Shown here in pieces: positions 24,801 to 38,207 of a stretch of DNA of 64,000 nucleotides. Position 1 is the first letter of the stretch. Every line of letters starts with the position of its first letter. The position numbers and the translations under genes are program-made. The DNA comes from Karalla daura. Its lineage: Eukaryota; Chordata; Actinopteri; Chaetodontiformes; Leiognathidae. Where the stretch lies: positions 27,961,952 through 28,025,951 of the forward strand of contig CM055191.1 of the NCBI GenBank assembly GCA_029224185.1, in the 5' to 3' direction. The notes under the pieces were generated by a model, which was not told the DNA's origin, searched no databases, and saw nothing but the letters and a program-made list of their open reading frames with translations.

Positions 24801-26971
24801 ATTTGGAGTGTCTACTATGAAAACTGTGGCCACAGTCGCGAGGAGAAGTGTAAGGTTTAACATTGATGGCAGCGGTGGGAAAATGAATGGGAGCTTATGG
24901 AGAGAAGAGGCTGCACTGGGCAGACGGTGAGGCTGGTCGTTTAAATTTCACAAGGCGCACGGGTTTATGGCCTGCCCCGCATGAGAGAGCACCAACGTTA
25001 CTACAAAACTGGAAAAAAACATTTTTCTGCTGCTTAAGGTGTGGCTGGGAGCAGCGTGAAAAGAGCGAAACGAGAGCTGATTTTTCAGCGATCCCGCATG
25101 TCGGCCCGGTGCTAAGAAGAGATTGGACATGCCCAATGCTGAGGGGGCCATTTCCCACTCTGGGAGTCTCCCAAAGCCTGTGCCATCTGCTGGGGTGCAT
25201 TGAAGCTGGACGCCTGATCACTTTGTATTATCATGTCAGCAGAGGAGACATTGGGGCAGGTACCTGAGCACATGGTTGCCGAGAACAGGCGCTGCTGAAA
25301 AAACATACAACCTATCAGCGTGCAACTTGCTACACAAACACAACACAAGATTCAATTTTTGAAATGAAAATGAAGTTTCAAAGTCAAAGTATGGCAACGT
25401 TGCGAATGTTTGTTTGTGGAGTTCTGTTTTTCCCATTCATTCTTATGGGAAAAAGCCAAATTGGCCAAGTGTTAAACATTTGGCTCTATGGAGACAACGC
25501 TTTCACCTATCTGGAATATGAGCTTACTGTCACGCCGTAGGGGAGAGTCTCCAGATTGCCCTGACACCATTTGGAGTGTCTACTATGAAAACTGTGGCCA
25601 CAGTCGCGAGGAGTACTGTAACGTTGAACACCGATGGCAGCGGTGGGAAAATGAATGGGGGCTTATGGAGAGAAGAGGCTGCACTGGGCAGACGGTGAGG
25701 CTGGTCGTTTAAATTTCACAAGGCGCACGGGTTTATGGCCTGCCCCGCATGAGAGAGCACCAACGTTACTACAAAACTGGAAAAAAACATTTTTCTGCTG
25801 CTTAGGGTGTGGCTGGGAGCAGCGTGAAAAGAGCGAAACGAGAGCTGATTTTTCAGCGATCCCGCATGTCGGCCCGGTGCTAAGAAGAGATTGGACATGC
25901 CCAATGCTGAGGGGGCCATTTCCCACTCTTGGAGTCTCCCAAAGCCTGTGCCATCTGCTGGGGTGCATTGAAGCTGGACGCCTGATCACTTTGTATTATC
26001 ATGTCAGCAGAGGAGACATTGGAGCAGGGACCTGAGCACATGGTCGCCGAGAACAGGCGCTGCTGAAAAACCATGCAACCAATCAGTGTGCAACTCGCTA
26101 CACAAACACACCTCCAGTTTCTTGAATTTTTGAAATAAAAATGAAGTTTCAAAGTCAAAGTATGGCAACGTTGCAAATGTTTGTTTGTGGAGTTCTGTTT
26201 TTCCCATTCATTCTTATGGGAAAAAGCCAAATTGGCCAAGTGATAAACATTTGGCTCTATGGAGAAAACGCTTTCACCAATCTGGAATATGAGCTCACTG
26301 TCACACCGTAGGGGAGAGTCTCCAGAACGCTCTGACGCGATTTGGTGTGTGTACTACTAAATCTGTGGCCAGAGCTGCGAGGAGAAGTGAAAGGTTGAAC
26401 ATTGATGGCAGCGGTGGGAAAATGAATGGGAGCTTATGGAGAGAAGAGGCTGCACTGGGCAGACGGTGAGGCTGGTCGTTTAAATTTCACAAGGCGCACG
26501 GGTTTATGGCCTGCCCCGCATGAGAGAGCACCAACGTTACGACAAAACTGGAAAAAAACATTTTTCTGCTGCTTAGGATGTGGCTGGGAGCAGCGTGAAA
26601 AGAGCGAAACGAGAGCTGATTTTTCAGCGATCCCGCATGTCGGCCCGGTGCTAAGAAGAGATTGGACATGCCCAATGCTGAGGGGGCCATTTCCCACTCT
26701 GGGAGTCTCCCAAAGCCTGTGCCATCTGCTGGGGTGCATTGAAGCTGGACGCCTGATCACTTTGTATTATCATGTCAGCAGAGGAGACATTGGGGCAGGT
26801 ACCTGAGCACATGGTTGCCGAGAACAGGCGCTGCTGAAAAACCATACAACCTATCAGCGTGCAACTTGCTACACAAACACACCACAAGATTCTTCAATTT
26901 TTGAAATGAAAATGAAGTTTCAAAGTCAAAGTATGGCAACGTTGCGAATGTTTGTTTGTGGAGTTCTGTTT

Positions 26972-27794
26972 TTCCCATTCATTCTTATGGGAAAAAGCCA
27001 AATTGGCCAAGTGATAAACATTTGGCTCTATGGAGACAACGCTTTCACCTATCTGGAATATGAGCTTACTGTCACGCCGTAGGGGAGAGTCTCCAGATTG
27101 CCCTGACACCATTTGGAGTGTCTACTATGAAAACTGTGGCCACACGCGAGGAGTACTGTAACGTTGAACACCAATGGCAGCGGTGGGAAAATGAATGGGG
27201 GCTTATGGAGAGAAGAGGCTGCACTGGGCAGACGGTGAGGCTGGTCGTTTAAATTTCACAAGGCGCACGGGTTTATGGCCTGCCCCGCATGAGAGAGCAC
27301 CAACGTTACTACAAAACTGGAAAAAAACATTTTTCTGCTGCTTAAGGTGTGGCTGGGAGCAGCGTGAAAAGAGTGAAACGAGAGCTGATTTTTCAGCGAT
27401 CCCGCATGTCGGCCCGGTGCTAAGAAGAGATTGGACATGCCCAATGCTGAGGGGGCCATTTCCCACTCTGGGAGTCTCCCAAAGCCTGTGCCATCTGCTG
27501 GGGTGCATTGAAGCTGGACGCCTGATCACTTTGTATTATCATGTCAGCAGAGGAGACATTGGAGCAGGTACCTGAGCACATGGTCGCCGAGAACAGGCGC
27601 TGCTGAAAAACCATACAACCTATCAGCGTGCAACTTGCTACACAAACACACCACAAGATTCTTCAATTTTTGAAATGAAAATGAAGTTTCAAAGTCAAAG
27701 TTTGGCAACGTTGCGAATGTTTGTTTGTGGAGTTCTGTTTTTCCCATTCATTCTTATGGGAAAAAGCCAAATTGGCCAAGTGATAAACATTTGG
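26972..27794 (+). repeat. Partner of the window-start segment
   Basis: The right partner of 1-823. The unit ending here is 769 bp because of the GT loss. The next unit (27966) has private changes: GGTTCTATGGTGAC at ~27792, AGTACGCC, GATGCTGG at 28010, and AGGTTGG at ~28201. Confidence 0.85.
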
Positions 27795-28688
27795 TTCTAT
27801 GGTGACAACGCTTTCACCAATCTGGAATATGAGCTCACTGTCACACCGTAGGGGAGAGTCTCCAGTACGCCCTGACGCGAATTGGTGTGTTTACTATGAA
27901 AACTGTGGCCACAGTCGCGAGGAGAAGTGTAAGGTTTAACATTGATGGCAGCGGTGGGAAAATGAATGGGGGCTTATGGAGAGAAGAGGCTGCACTGGGC
28001 AGACGGTGATGCTGGTCGTTTAAATTTCACAAGGCGCACGGGTTTATGGCCTGCCCCGCATGAGAGAGCACCAACGTTACTACAAAACTGGAAAAAAACA
28101 TTTTTCTGCTGCTTAAGGTGTGGCTGGGAGCAGCGTGAAAAGAGTGAAACGAGAGCTGATTTTTCAGCGATCCCGCATGTCGGCCCGGTGCTAAGAAGAG
28201 GTTGGACATGCCCAATGCTGAGGGGGCCATTTCCCACTCTGGGAGTCTCCCAAAGCCTGTGCCATCTGCTGGGGTGCATTGAAGCTGGACGCCTGATCAC
28301 TTTGTATTATCATGTCAGCAGAGGAGACATTGGAGCAGGTACCTGAACACATGGTCGCCGAGAACAGGCGCTGCTGAAAAACCATACAACCTATCAGCGT
28401 GCAACTCGCTACACAAACACACCACAAGATTCTTCAATTTTTGAAATGAAAATGAAGTTTCAAAGTCAAAGTATGGCAACGTTGCGAATGTTTGTTTGTG
28501 GAGTTCTGTTTTTCCCATTCATTCTTATGGGAAAAGGCCAAATTGGCCAAGTGATAAACATTTGGCTCTATGGAGACAACGCTTTCACCTATCTGGAATA
28601 TGAGCTTACTGTCACGCCGTAGGGGAGAGTCTCCAGATTGCCCTGACACCATTTGGAGTGTCTACTATGAAAACTGTGGCCACAGTCG

Positions 28689-31600
28689 CGAGGAGTACTG
28701 TAACGTTGAACACCGATGGCAGCGGTGGGAAAATGAATGGGGGCTTATGGAGAGAAGAGGCTGCACTGGGCAGACGGTGAGGCTGGTCGTTTAAATTTCA
28801 CAAGGCGCACGGGTTTATGGCCTGCCCCGCATGAGAGAGCACCAACGTTACTACAAAACTGGAAAAAAACATTTTTCTGCTGCTTAAGGTGTGGCTGGGA
28901 GCAGCGTGAAAAGAGTGAAACGAGAGCTGATTTTTCAGCGATCCCGCATGTCGGCCCGGTGCTAAGAAGAGATTGGACATGCCCAATGCTGAGGGGGCCA
29001 TTTCCCACTCTGGGAGTCTCCCAAAGCCTGTGCCATCTGCTGGGGTGCATTGAAGCTGGACGCCTGATCACTTTGTATTATCATGTCAGCAGAGGAGACA
29101 TTGGAGCAGGTACCTGAGCACATGGTCGCCGAGAACAGGCGCTGCTGAAAAACCATACAACCTATCAGCGTGCAACTTGCTACACAAACACACCACAAGA
29201 TTCTTCAATTTTTGAAATGAAAATGAAGTTTCAAAGTCAAAGTTTGGCAACGTTGCGAATGTTTGTTTGTGGAGTTCTGTTTTTCCCATTCATTCTTATG
29301 GGAAAAAGCCAAATTGGCCAAGTGATAAACATTTGGCTCTATGGAGACAACGCTTTCACCAATCTGGAATATGAGCTCACTGTCACACCGCAGGGGAGAG
29401 TCTCCAGAACGCCGTGACGCGAATTGGTGTGTTTACTATGAAAACTGTGGCCACAGTCGCGAGGAGAAGTGTAAGGTTTAACATTGATGGCAGCGGTGGG
29501 AAAATGAATGGGGGCTTATGGAGAGAAGAGGCTGCACTGGGCAGACGGTGAGGCTGGTCGTTTAAATTTCACAAGGCGCACGGGTTTATGGCCTGCCCCG
29601 CATGAGAGAGCACCAACGTTACTACAAAACTGGAAAAAAACATTTTTCTGCTGCTTAAGGTGTGGCTGGGAGCAGCGTGAAAAGAGTGAAACGAGAGCTG
29701 ATTTTTCAGCGATCCCGCATGTCGGCCCGGTGCTAAGAAGAGATTGGACATGCCCAATGCTGAGGGGGCCATTTCCCACTCTGGGAGTCTCCCAAAGCCT
29801 GTGCCATCTGCTGGGGTGCATTGAAGCTGGACGCCTGATCACTTTGTATTATCATGTCAGCAGAGGAGACATTGGAGCAGGTACCTGAACACATGGTCGC
29901 CGAGAACAGGCGCTGCTGAAAAACCATACAACCTATCAGCGTGCAACTCGCTACACAAACACACCACAAGATTCTTCAATTTTTGAAATGAAAATGAAGT
30001 TTCAAAGTCAAAGTATGGCAACGTTGCGAATGTTTGTTTGTGGAGTTCTGTTTTTCCCATTCATTCTTATGGGAAAAAGCCAAATTGGCCAAGTGTTAAA
30101 CATTTGGCTCTATGGAGACAACGCTTTCACCTATCTGGAATATGAGCTTACTGTCACGCCGTAGGGGAGAGTCTCCAGATTGCCCTGACACGATTTGGAG
30201 TGTCTACTATGAAAACTGTGGCCACAGTCGCGAGGAGTACTGTACCGTTGAACACCGATGGCAGCGGTGGGAAAACGAATGGGGGCTTATGGAGAGAAGA
30301 GGCTGCACTGGCAGACGGTGAGGCTGGTCGTTTAAATTTCACAAGGCGCACGGGTTTATGGCCTGCCCCGCATGAGAGAGCACCAACGTTACTACAAAAC
30401 TGGAAAAAAACATTTTTCTGCTGCTTAAGGTGTGGCTGGGAGCAGCGTGAAAAGAGCGAAACGAGAGCTGATTTTTCAGCGATCCCGCATGTCGGCCCAG
30501 TGCTAAGAAGAGATTGGACATGCCCAATGCTGAGGGGGCCATTTCCCACTCTGGGAGTCTCCCAAAGCCTGTGCCATCTGCTGGGGTGCATTGAAGCTGG
30601 ACGCCTGATCACTTTGTATTATCATGTCAGCAGAGGAGACATTGGAGCAGGTACCTGAGCACATGGTCGCCGAGAACAGGCGCTGCTGAAAAACCATACA
30701 ACCTATCAGCGTGCAACTTGCTACACAAACACACCACAAGATTCTTCAATTTTTGAAATGAAAATGAAGTTTCAAAGTCAAAGTTTGGCAACGTTGTGAA
30801 TGTTTGTTTGTGGAGTTCTGTTTTTCCCATTCATTCTTATGGGAAAAAGCCAAATTGGCCAAGTGATAAACATTTGGCTCTATGGAGACAACGCTTTCAC
30901 CAATCTGGAATATGAGCTCACTGTCACACCGTAGGGGAGAGTCTCCAGAACGCCCTGACGCGAATTGGTGTGTTTACTATGAAAACTGTGGCCACAGTCG
31001 CGAGGAGAAGTGTAAGGTTTAACATTGATGGCAGCGGTGGGAAAATGAATGGGGGCTTATGGAGAGAAGAGGCTGCACTGGGCAGACGGTGAGGCTGGTC
31101 GTTTAAATTTCACAAGGCGCACGGGTTTATGGCCTGCCCCGCATGAGAGAGCACCAACGTTACTACAAAACTGGAAAAAAACATTTTTCTGCTGCTTAAG
31201 GTGTGGCTGGGAGCAGCGTGAAAAGAGTGAAACGAGAGCTGATTTTTCAGCGATCCCGCATGTCGGCCCGGTGCTAAGAAGAGATTGGACATGCCCAATG
31301 CTGAGGGGGCCATTTCCCACTCTGGGAGTCTCCCAAAGCCTGTGCCATCTGCTGGGGTGCATTGAAGCTGGACGCCTGATCACTTTGTATTATCATGTCA
31401 GCAGAGGAGACATTGGAGCAGGTACCTGAGCACATGGTCGCCGAGAACAGGCGCTGCTGAAAAACCATACAACCTATCAGCGTGCAACTTGCTACACAAA
31501 CACACCACAAGATTCTTCAATTTTTGAAATGAAAATGAAGTTTCAAAGTCAAAGTATGGCAACGTTGCGAATGTTTGTTTGTGGAGTTCTGTTTTTCCCA

Positions 31601-34600
31601 TTCATTCTTATGGGAAAAAGCCAAATTGGCCAAGTGATAAACATTTGGCTCTATGGAGACAACGCTTTCACCAATCTGGAATATGAGCTCACTGTCACAC
31701 CGCAGGGGAGAGTCTCCAGATTGCCCTGACACCATTTGGAGTGTCTACTATGAAAACTGTGGCCACAGTCACGAGGAGTACTGTAACGTTGAACACCGAT
31801 GGCAGCGGTGGGAAAATGAATGGGGGCTTATGGAGAGAAGAGGCTGCACTGGGCAGACGGTGAGGCTGGTCGTTTAAATTTCACAAGGCGCACGGGTTTA
31901 TGGCCTGCCCCGCATGAGAGAGCACCAACGTTACTACAAAACTGGAAAAAAACATTTTTCTGCTGCTTAAGGTGTGGCTGGGAGCAGCGTGAAAAGAGTG
32001 AAACGAGAGCTGATTTTTCAGCGATCCCGCATGTCGGCCCGGTGCTAAGAAGAGATTGGACATGCCCAATGCTGAGGGGGCCATTTCCCACTCTGGGAGT
32101 CTCCCAAAGCCTGTGCCATCTGCTGGGGTGCATTGAAGCTGGACGCCTGATCACTTTGTATTATCATGTCAGCAGAGGAGACATTGGAGCAGGTACCTGA
32201 GCACATGGTCGCCGAGAACAGGCGCTGCTGAAAAACCATACAACCTATCAGCGTGCAACTTGCTACACAAACACACCACAAGATTCTTCAATTTTTGAAA
32301 TGAAAATGAAGTTTCAAAGTCAAAGTTTGGCAACGTTGCGAATGTTTGTTTGTGGAGTTCTGTTTTTCCCATTCATTCTTATGGGAAAAAGCCAAATTGG
32401 CCAAGTGATAAACATTTGGCTCTATGGAGACAACGCTTTCACCAATCTGGAATATGAGCTCACTGTCACACCGCAGGGGAGAGTCTCCAGAACGCCCTGA
32501 CGCGAATTGGTGTGTTTACTATGAAAACTGTGGCCACAGTCGCGAGGAGAAGTGTAAGGTTTAACATTGATGGCAGCGGTGGGAAAATGAATGGGGGCTT
32601 ATGGAGAGAAGAGGCTGCACTGGGCAGACGGTGAGGCTGGTCGTTTAAATTTCACAAGGCGCACGGGTTTATGGCCTGCCCCGCATGAGAGAGCACCAAC
32701 GTTACTACAAAACTGGAAAAAAACATTTTTCTGCTGCTTAAGGTGTGGCTGGGAGCAGCGTGAAAAGAGTGAAACGAGAGCTGATTTTTCAGCGATCCCG
32801 CATGTCGGCCCGGTGCTAAGAAGAGATTGGACATGCCCAATGCTGAGGGGGCCATTTCCCACTCTGGGAGTCTCCCAAAGCCTGTGCCATCTGCTGGGGT
32901 GCATTGAAGCTGGACGCCTGATCACTTTGTATTATCATGTCAGCAGAGGAGACATTGGAGCAGGTACCTGAGCACATGGTCGCCGAGAACAGGCGCTGCT
33001 GAAAAACCATACAACCTATCAGCGTGCAACTTGCTACACAAACACACCACAAGATTCTTCAATTTTTGAAATGAAAATGAAGTTTCAAAGTCAAAGTTTG
33101 GCAACGTTGCGAATGTTTGTTTGTGGAGTTCTGTTTTTCCCATTCATTCTTATGGGAAAAAGCCAAATTGGCCAAGTGATAAACATTTGGCTCTATGGAG
33201 ACAACGCTTTCACCAATCTGGAATATGAGCTCACTGTCACACCGCAGGGGAGAGTCTCCAGAACGCCCTGACGCGAATTGGTGTGTTTACTATGAAAACT
33301 GTGGCCACAGTCGCGAGGAGAAGTGTAAGGTTTAACATTGATGGCAGCGGTGGGAAAATGAATGGGGGCTTATGGAGAGAAGAGGCTGCACTGGGCAGAC
33401 GGTGAGGCTGGTCGTTTAAATTTCACAAGGCGCACGGGTTTATGGCCTGCCCCGCATGAGAGAGCACCAACGTTACTACAAAACTGGAAAAAAACATTTT
33501 TCTGCTGCTTAAGGTGTGGCTGGGAGCAGCGTGAAAAGAGTGAAACGAGAGCTGATTTTTCAGCGATCCCGCATGTCGGCCCGGTGCTAAGAAGAGATTG
33601 GACATGCCCAATGCTGAGGGGGCCATTTCCCACTCTGGGAGTCTCCCAAAGCCTGTGCCATCTGCTGGGGTGCATTGAAGCTGGACGCCTGATCACTTTG
33701 TATTATCATGTCAGCAGAGGAGACATTGGAGCAGGTACCTGAACACATGGTCGCCGAGAACAGGCGCTGCTGAAAAACCATACAACCTATCAGCGTGCAA
33801 CTCGCTACACAAACACACCACAAGATTCTTCAATTTTTGAAATGAAAATGAAGTTTCAAAGTCAAAGTATGGCAACGTTGCGAATGTTTGTTTGTGGAGT
33901 TCTGTTTTTCCCATTCATTCTTATGGGAAAAAGCCAAATTGGCCAAGTGTTAAACATTTGGCTCTATGGAGACAACGCTTTCACCTATCTGGAATATGAG
34001 CTTACTGTCACGCCGTAGGGGAGAGTCTCCAGGTTGCCCTGACACGATTTGGAGTGTCTACTATGAAAACTGTGGCCACAGTCGCGAGGAGTACTGTACC
34101 GTTGAACACCGATGGCAGCGGTGGGAAAACGAATGGGGGCTTATGGAGAGAAGAGGCTGCACTGGCAGACGGTGAGGCTGGTCGTTTAAATTTCACAAGG
34201 CGCACGGGTTTATGGCCTGCCCCGCATGAGAGAGCACCAACGTTACTACAAAACTGGAAAAAAACATTTTTCTGCTGCTTAAGGTGTGGCTGGGAGCAGC
34301 GTGAAAAGAGCGAAACGAGAGCTGATTTTTCAGCGATCCCGCATGTCGGCCCAGTGCTAAGAAGAGATTGGACATGCCCAATGCTGAGGGGGCCATTTCC
34401 CACTCTGGGAGTCTCCCAAAGCCTGTGCCATCTGCTGGGGTGCATTGAAGCTGGACGCCTGATCACTTTGTATTATCATGTCAGCAGAGGAGACATTGGA
34501 GCAGGTACCTGAGCACATGGTCGCCGAGAACAGGCGCTGCTGAAAAACCATACAACCTATCAGCGTGCAACTTGCTACACAAACACACCACAAGATTCTT

Positions 34601-37600
34601 CAATTTTTGAAATGAAAATGAAGTTTCAAAGTCAAAGTTTGGCAACGTTGTGAATGTTTGTTTGTGGAGTTCTGTTTTTCCCATTCATTCTTATGGGAAA
34701 AAGCCAAATTGGCCAAGTGATAAACATTTGGCTCTATGGAGACAACGCTTTCACCAATCTGGAATATGAGCTCACTGTCACACCGTAGGGGAGAGTCTCC
34801 AGAACGCCCTGACGCGAATTGGTGTGTTTACTATGAAAACTGTGCCCACAGTCGCGAGGAGAAGTGTAAGGTTTAACATTGATGGCAGCGGTGGGAAAAT
34901 GAATGGGGGCTTATGGAGAGAAGAGGCTGCACTGGGCAGACGGTGAGGCTGGTCGTTTAAATTTCACAAGGCGCACGGGTTTATGGCCTGCCCCGCATGA
35001 GAGAGCACCAACGTTACTACAAAACTGGAAAAAAACATTTTTCTGCTGCTTAAGGTGTGGCTGGGAGCAGCGTGAAAAGAGTGAAACGAGAGCTGATTTT
35101 TCAGCGATCCCGCATGTCGGCCCGGTGCTAAGAAGAGATTGGACATGCCCAATGCTGAGGGGGCCATTTCCCACTCTGGGAGTCTCCCAAAGCCTGTGCC
35201 ATCTGCTGGGGTGCATTGAAGCTGGACGCCTGATCACTTTGTATTATCATGTCAGCAGAGGAGACATTGGAGCAGGTACCTGAACACATGGTCGCCGAGA
35301 ACAGGCGCTGCTGAAAAACCATACAACCTATCAGCGTGCAACTTGCTACACAAACACACCACAAGATTCTTCAATTTTTGAAATGAAAATGAAGTTTCAA
35401 AGTCAAAGTATGGCAACGTTGCGAATGTTTGTTTGTGGAGTTCTGTTTTTCCCATTCATTCTTATGGGAAAAAGCCAAATTGGCCAAGTGATAAACATTT
35501 GGCTCTATGGAGACAACGCTTTCACCAATCTGGAATATGAGCTCACTGTCACACCGCAGGGGAGAGTCTCCAGATTGCCCTGACACCATTTGGAGTGTCT
35601 ACTATGAAAACTGTGGCCACAGTCACGAGGAGTACTGTAACGTTGAACACCGATGGCAGCGGTGGGAAAATGAATGGGGGCTTATGGAGAGAAGAGGCTG
35701 CACTGGGCAGACGGTGAGGCTGGTCGTTTAAATTTCACAAGGCGCACGGGTTTATGGCCTGCCCCGCATGAGAGAGCACCAACGTTACTACAAAACTGGA
35801 AAAAAACATTTTTCTGCTGCTTAAGGTGTGGCTGGGAGCAGCGTGAAAAGAGTGAAACGAGAGCTGATTTTTCAGCGATCCCGCATGTCGGCCCGGTGCT
35901 AAGAAGAGATTGGACATGCCCAATGCTGAGGGGGCCATTTCCCACTCTGGGAGTCTCCCAAAGCCTGTGCCATCTGCTGGGGTGCATTGAAGCTGGACGC
36001 CTGATCACTTTGTATTATCATGTCAGCAGAGGAGACATTGGAGCAGGTACCTGAGCACATGGTCGCCGAGAACAGGCGCTGCTGAAAAACCATACAACCT
36101 ATCAGCGTGCAACTCGCTACTCAAACACAACACAAGATTCTTCAATTTTTGAAATGAAAATGAAGTTTCAAAGTCAAAGTTTGGCAACGTTGCGAATGTT
36201 TGTTTGTGGAGTTCTGTTTTTCCCATTCATTCTTATGGGAAAAAGCCAAATTGGCCAAGTGATAAACATTTGGCTCTATGGAGACAACGCTTTCACCAAT
36301 CTGGAATATGAGCTCACTGTCACACCGTAGGGGAGAGTCTCCAGAACGCCCTGACGCGAATTGGTGTGTTTACTATGAAAACTGTGGCCACAGTCGCGAG
36401 GAGAAGTGTAAGGTTTAACATTGATGGCAGCGGTGGGAAAATGAATGGGGGCTTATGGAGAGAAGAGGCTGCACTGGGCAGACGGTGAGGCTGGTCGTTT
36501 AAATTTCACAAGGCGCACGGGTTTATGGCCTGCCCCGCATGAGAGAGCACCAACGTTACTACAAAACTGGAAAAAAACATTTTTCTGCTGCTTAAGGTGT
36601 GGCTGGGAGCAGCGTGAAAAGAGTGAAACGAGAGCTGATTTTTCAGCGATCCCGCATGTCGGCCCGGTGCTAAGAAGAGATTGGACATGCCCAATGCTGA
36701 GGGGGCCATTTCCCACTCTGGGAGTCTCCCAAAGCCTGTGCCATCTGCTGGGGTGCATTGAAGCTGGACGCCTGATCACTTTGTATTATCATGTCAGCAG
36801 AGGAGACATTGGGGCAGGTACCTGAGCACATGGTTGCCGAGAACAGGCGCTGCTGAAAAACCATACAACCTATCAGCGTGCAACTCGCTACACAAACACA
36901 CCACAAGATTCTTCAATTTTTGAAATGAAAATGAAGTTTCAAAGTCAAAGTATGGCAACGTTGCGAATGTTTGTTTGTGGAGTTCTGTTTTTCCCATTCA
37001 TTCTTATGGGAAAAAGCCAAATTGGCCAAGTGATAAACATTTGGCTCTATGGAGACAACGCTTTCACCTATCTGGAATATGAGCTTACTGTCACGCCGTA
37101 GGGGAGAGTCTCCAGATTGCCCTGACACCATTTGGAGTGTCTACTATGAAAACTGTGGCCACAGTCGCGAGGAGTACTGTACCGTTGAACACCGATGGCA
37201 GCGGTGGGAAAACGAATGGGGGCTTATGGAGAGAAGAGGCTGCACTGGGCAGACGGTGAGGCTGGTCGTTTAAATTTCACAAGGCGCACGGGTTTATGGC
37301 CTGCCCCGCATGAGAGAGCACCAACGTTACTACAAAACTGGAAAAAAACATTTTTCTGCTGCTTAAGGTGTGGCTGGGAGCAGCGTGAAAAGAGTGAAAC
37401 GAGAGCTGATTTTTCAGTGATCCCGCATGTCGGCCCGGTGCTAAGAAGAGATTGGACATGCCCAATGCTGAGGGGGCCATTTCCCACTCTGGGAGTCTCC
37501 CAAAGCCTGTGCCATCTGCTGGGGTGCATTGAAGCTGGACGCCTGATCACTTTGTATTATCATGTCAGCAGAGGAGACATTGGAGCAGGTACCTGAGCAC

Positions 37601-38207
37601 ATGGTCGCCGAGAACAGGCGCTGCTGAAAAACCATACAACCTATCAGCGTGCAACTTGCTACACAAACACACCACAAGATTCTTCAATTTTTGAAATGAA
37701 AATGAAGTTTCAAAGTCAAAGTATGGCAACGTTGTGAATGTTTGTTTGTGGAGTTCTGTTTTTCCCATTCATTCTTATGGGAAAAAGCCAAATTGGCCAA
37801 GTGATAAACATTTGGCTCTATGGAGACAACGCTTTCACCAATCTGGAATATGAGCTCACTGTCACACCGTAGGGGAGAGTCTCCAGAACGCCCTGACGCG
37901 AATTGGTGTGTTTACTATGAAAACTGTGCCCACAGTCGCGAGGAGAAGTGTAAGGTTTAACATTGATGGCAGCGGTGGGAAAATGAATGGGGGCTTATGG
38001 AGAGAAGAGGCTGCACTGGGCAGACGGTGAGGCTGGTCGTTTAAATTTCACAAGGCGCACGGGTTTATGGCCTGCCCCGCATGAGAGAGCACCAACGTTA
38101 CTACAAAACTGGAAAAAAACATTTTTCTGCTGCTTAAGGTGTGGCTGGGAGCAGCGTGAAAAGAGTGAAACGAGAGCTGATTTTTCAGCGATCCCGCATG
38201 TCGGCCC
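28689..38207 (+). repeat. 9.5 kb segmental duplication, right copy
   Basis: Partner of 10198-19716, in direct orientation. About 9.0 kb (19717-28688), mostly diverged island, separates the two copies. The offset of 18491 corresponds to 24 units, allowing for the short units in between. Confidence 0.92.

Larger units (their letters stand above)
19717..26971. repeat. Diverged island of satellite units
   Basis: About nine units differ from the rest of the array. They have Bs, C and D tails, TTAGGGTGTGG, CTCTTGGAG, CATGCAACCAATCAGTGTGC, CCTCCAGTTTCTTGAA, GAAATAAAAATG, GCAAATATTTG, GGAGAAAACGC and AATGGGAGC near the anchor. The island is flanked by the two copies of the 9.5 kb duplication (the right one after ~1.7 kb of intermediate units). 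Its right end meets sequence that matches the start of the window. Older units trapped between younger expansions are the simplest reading. Confidence 0.85.
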
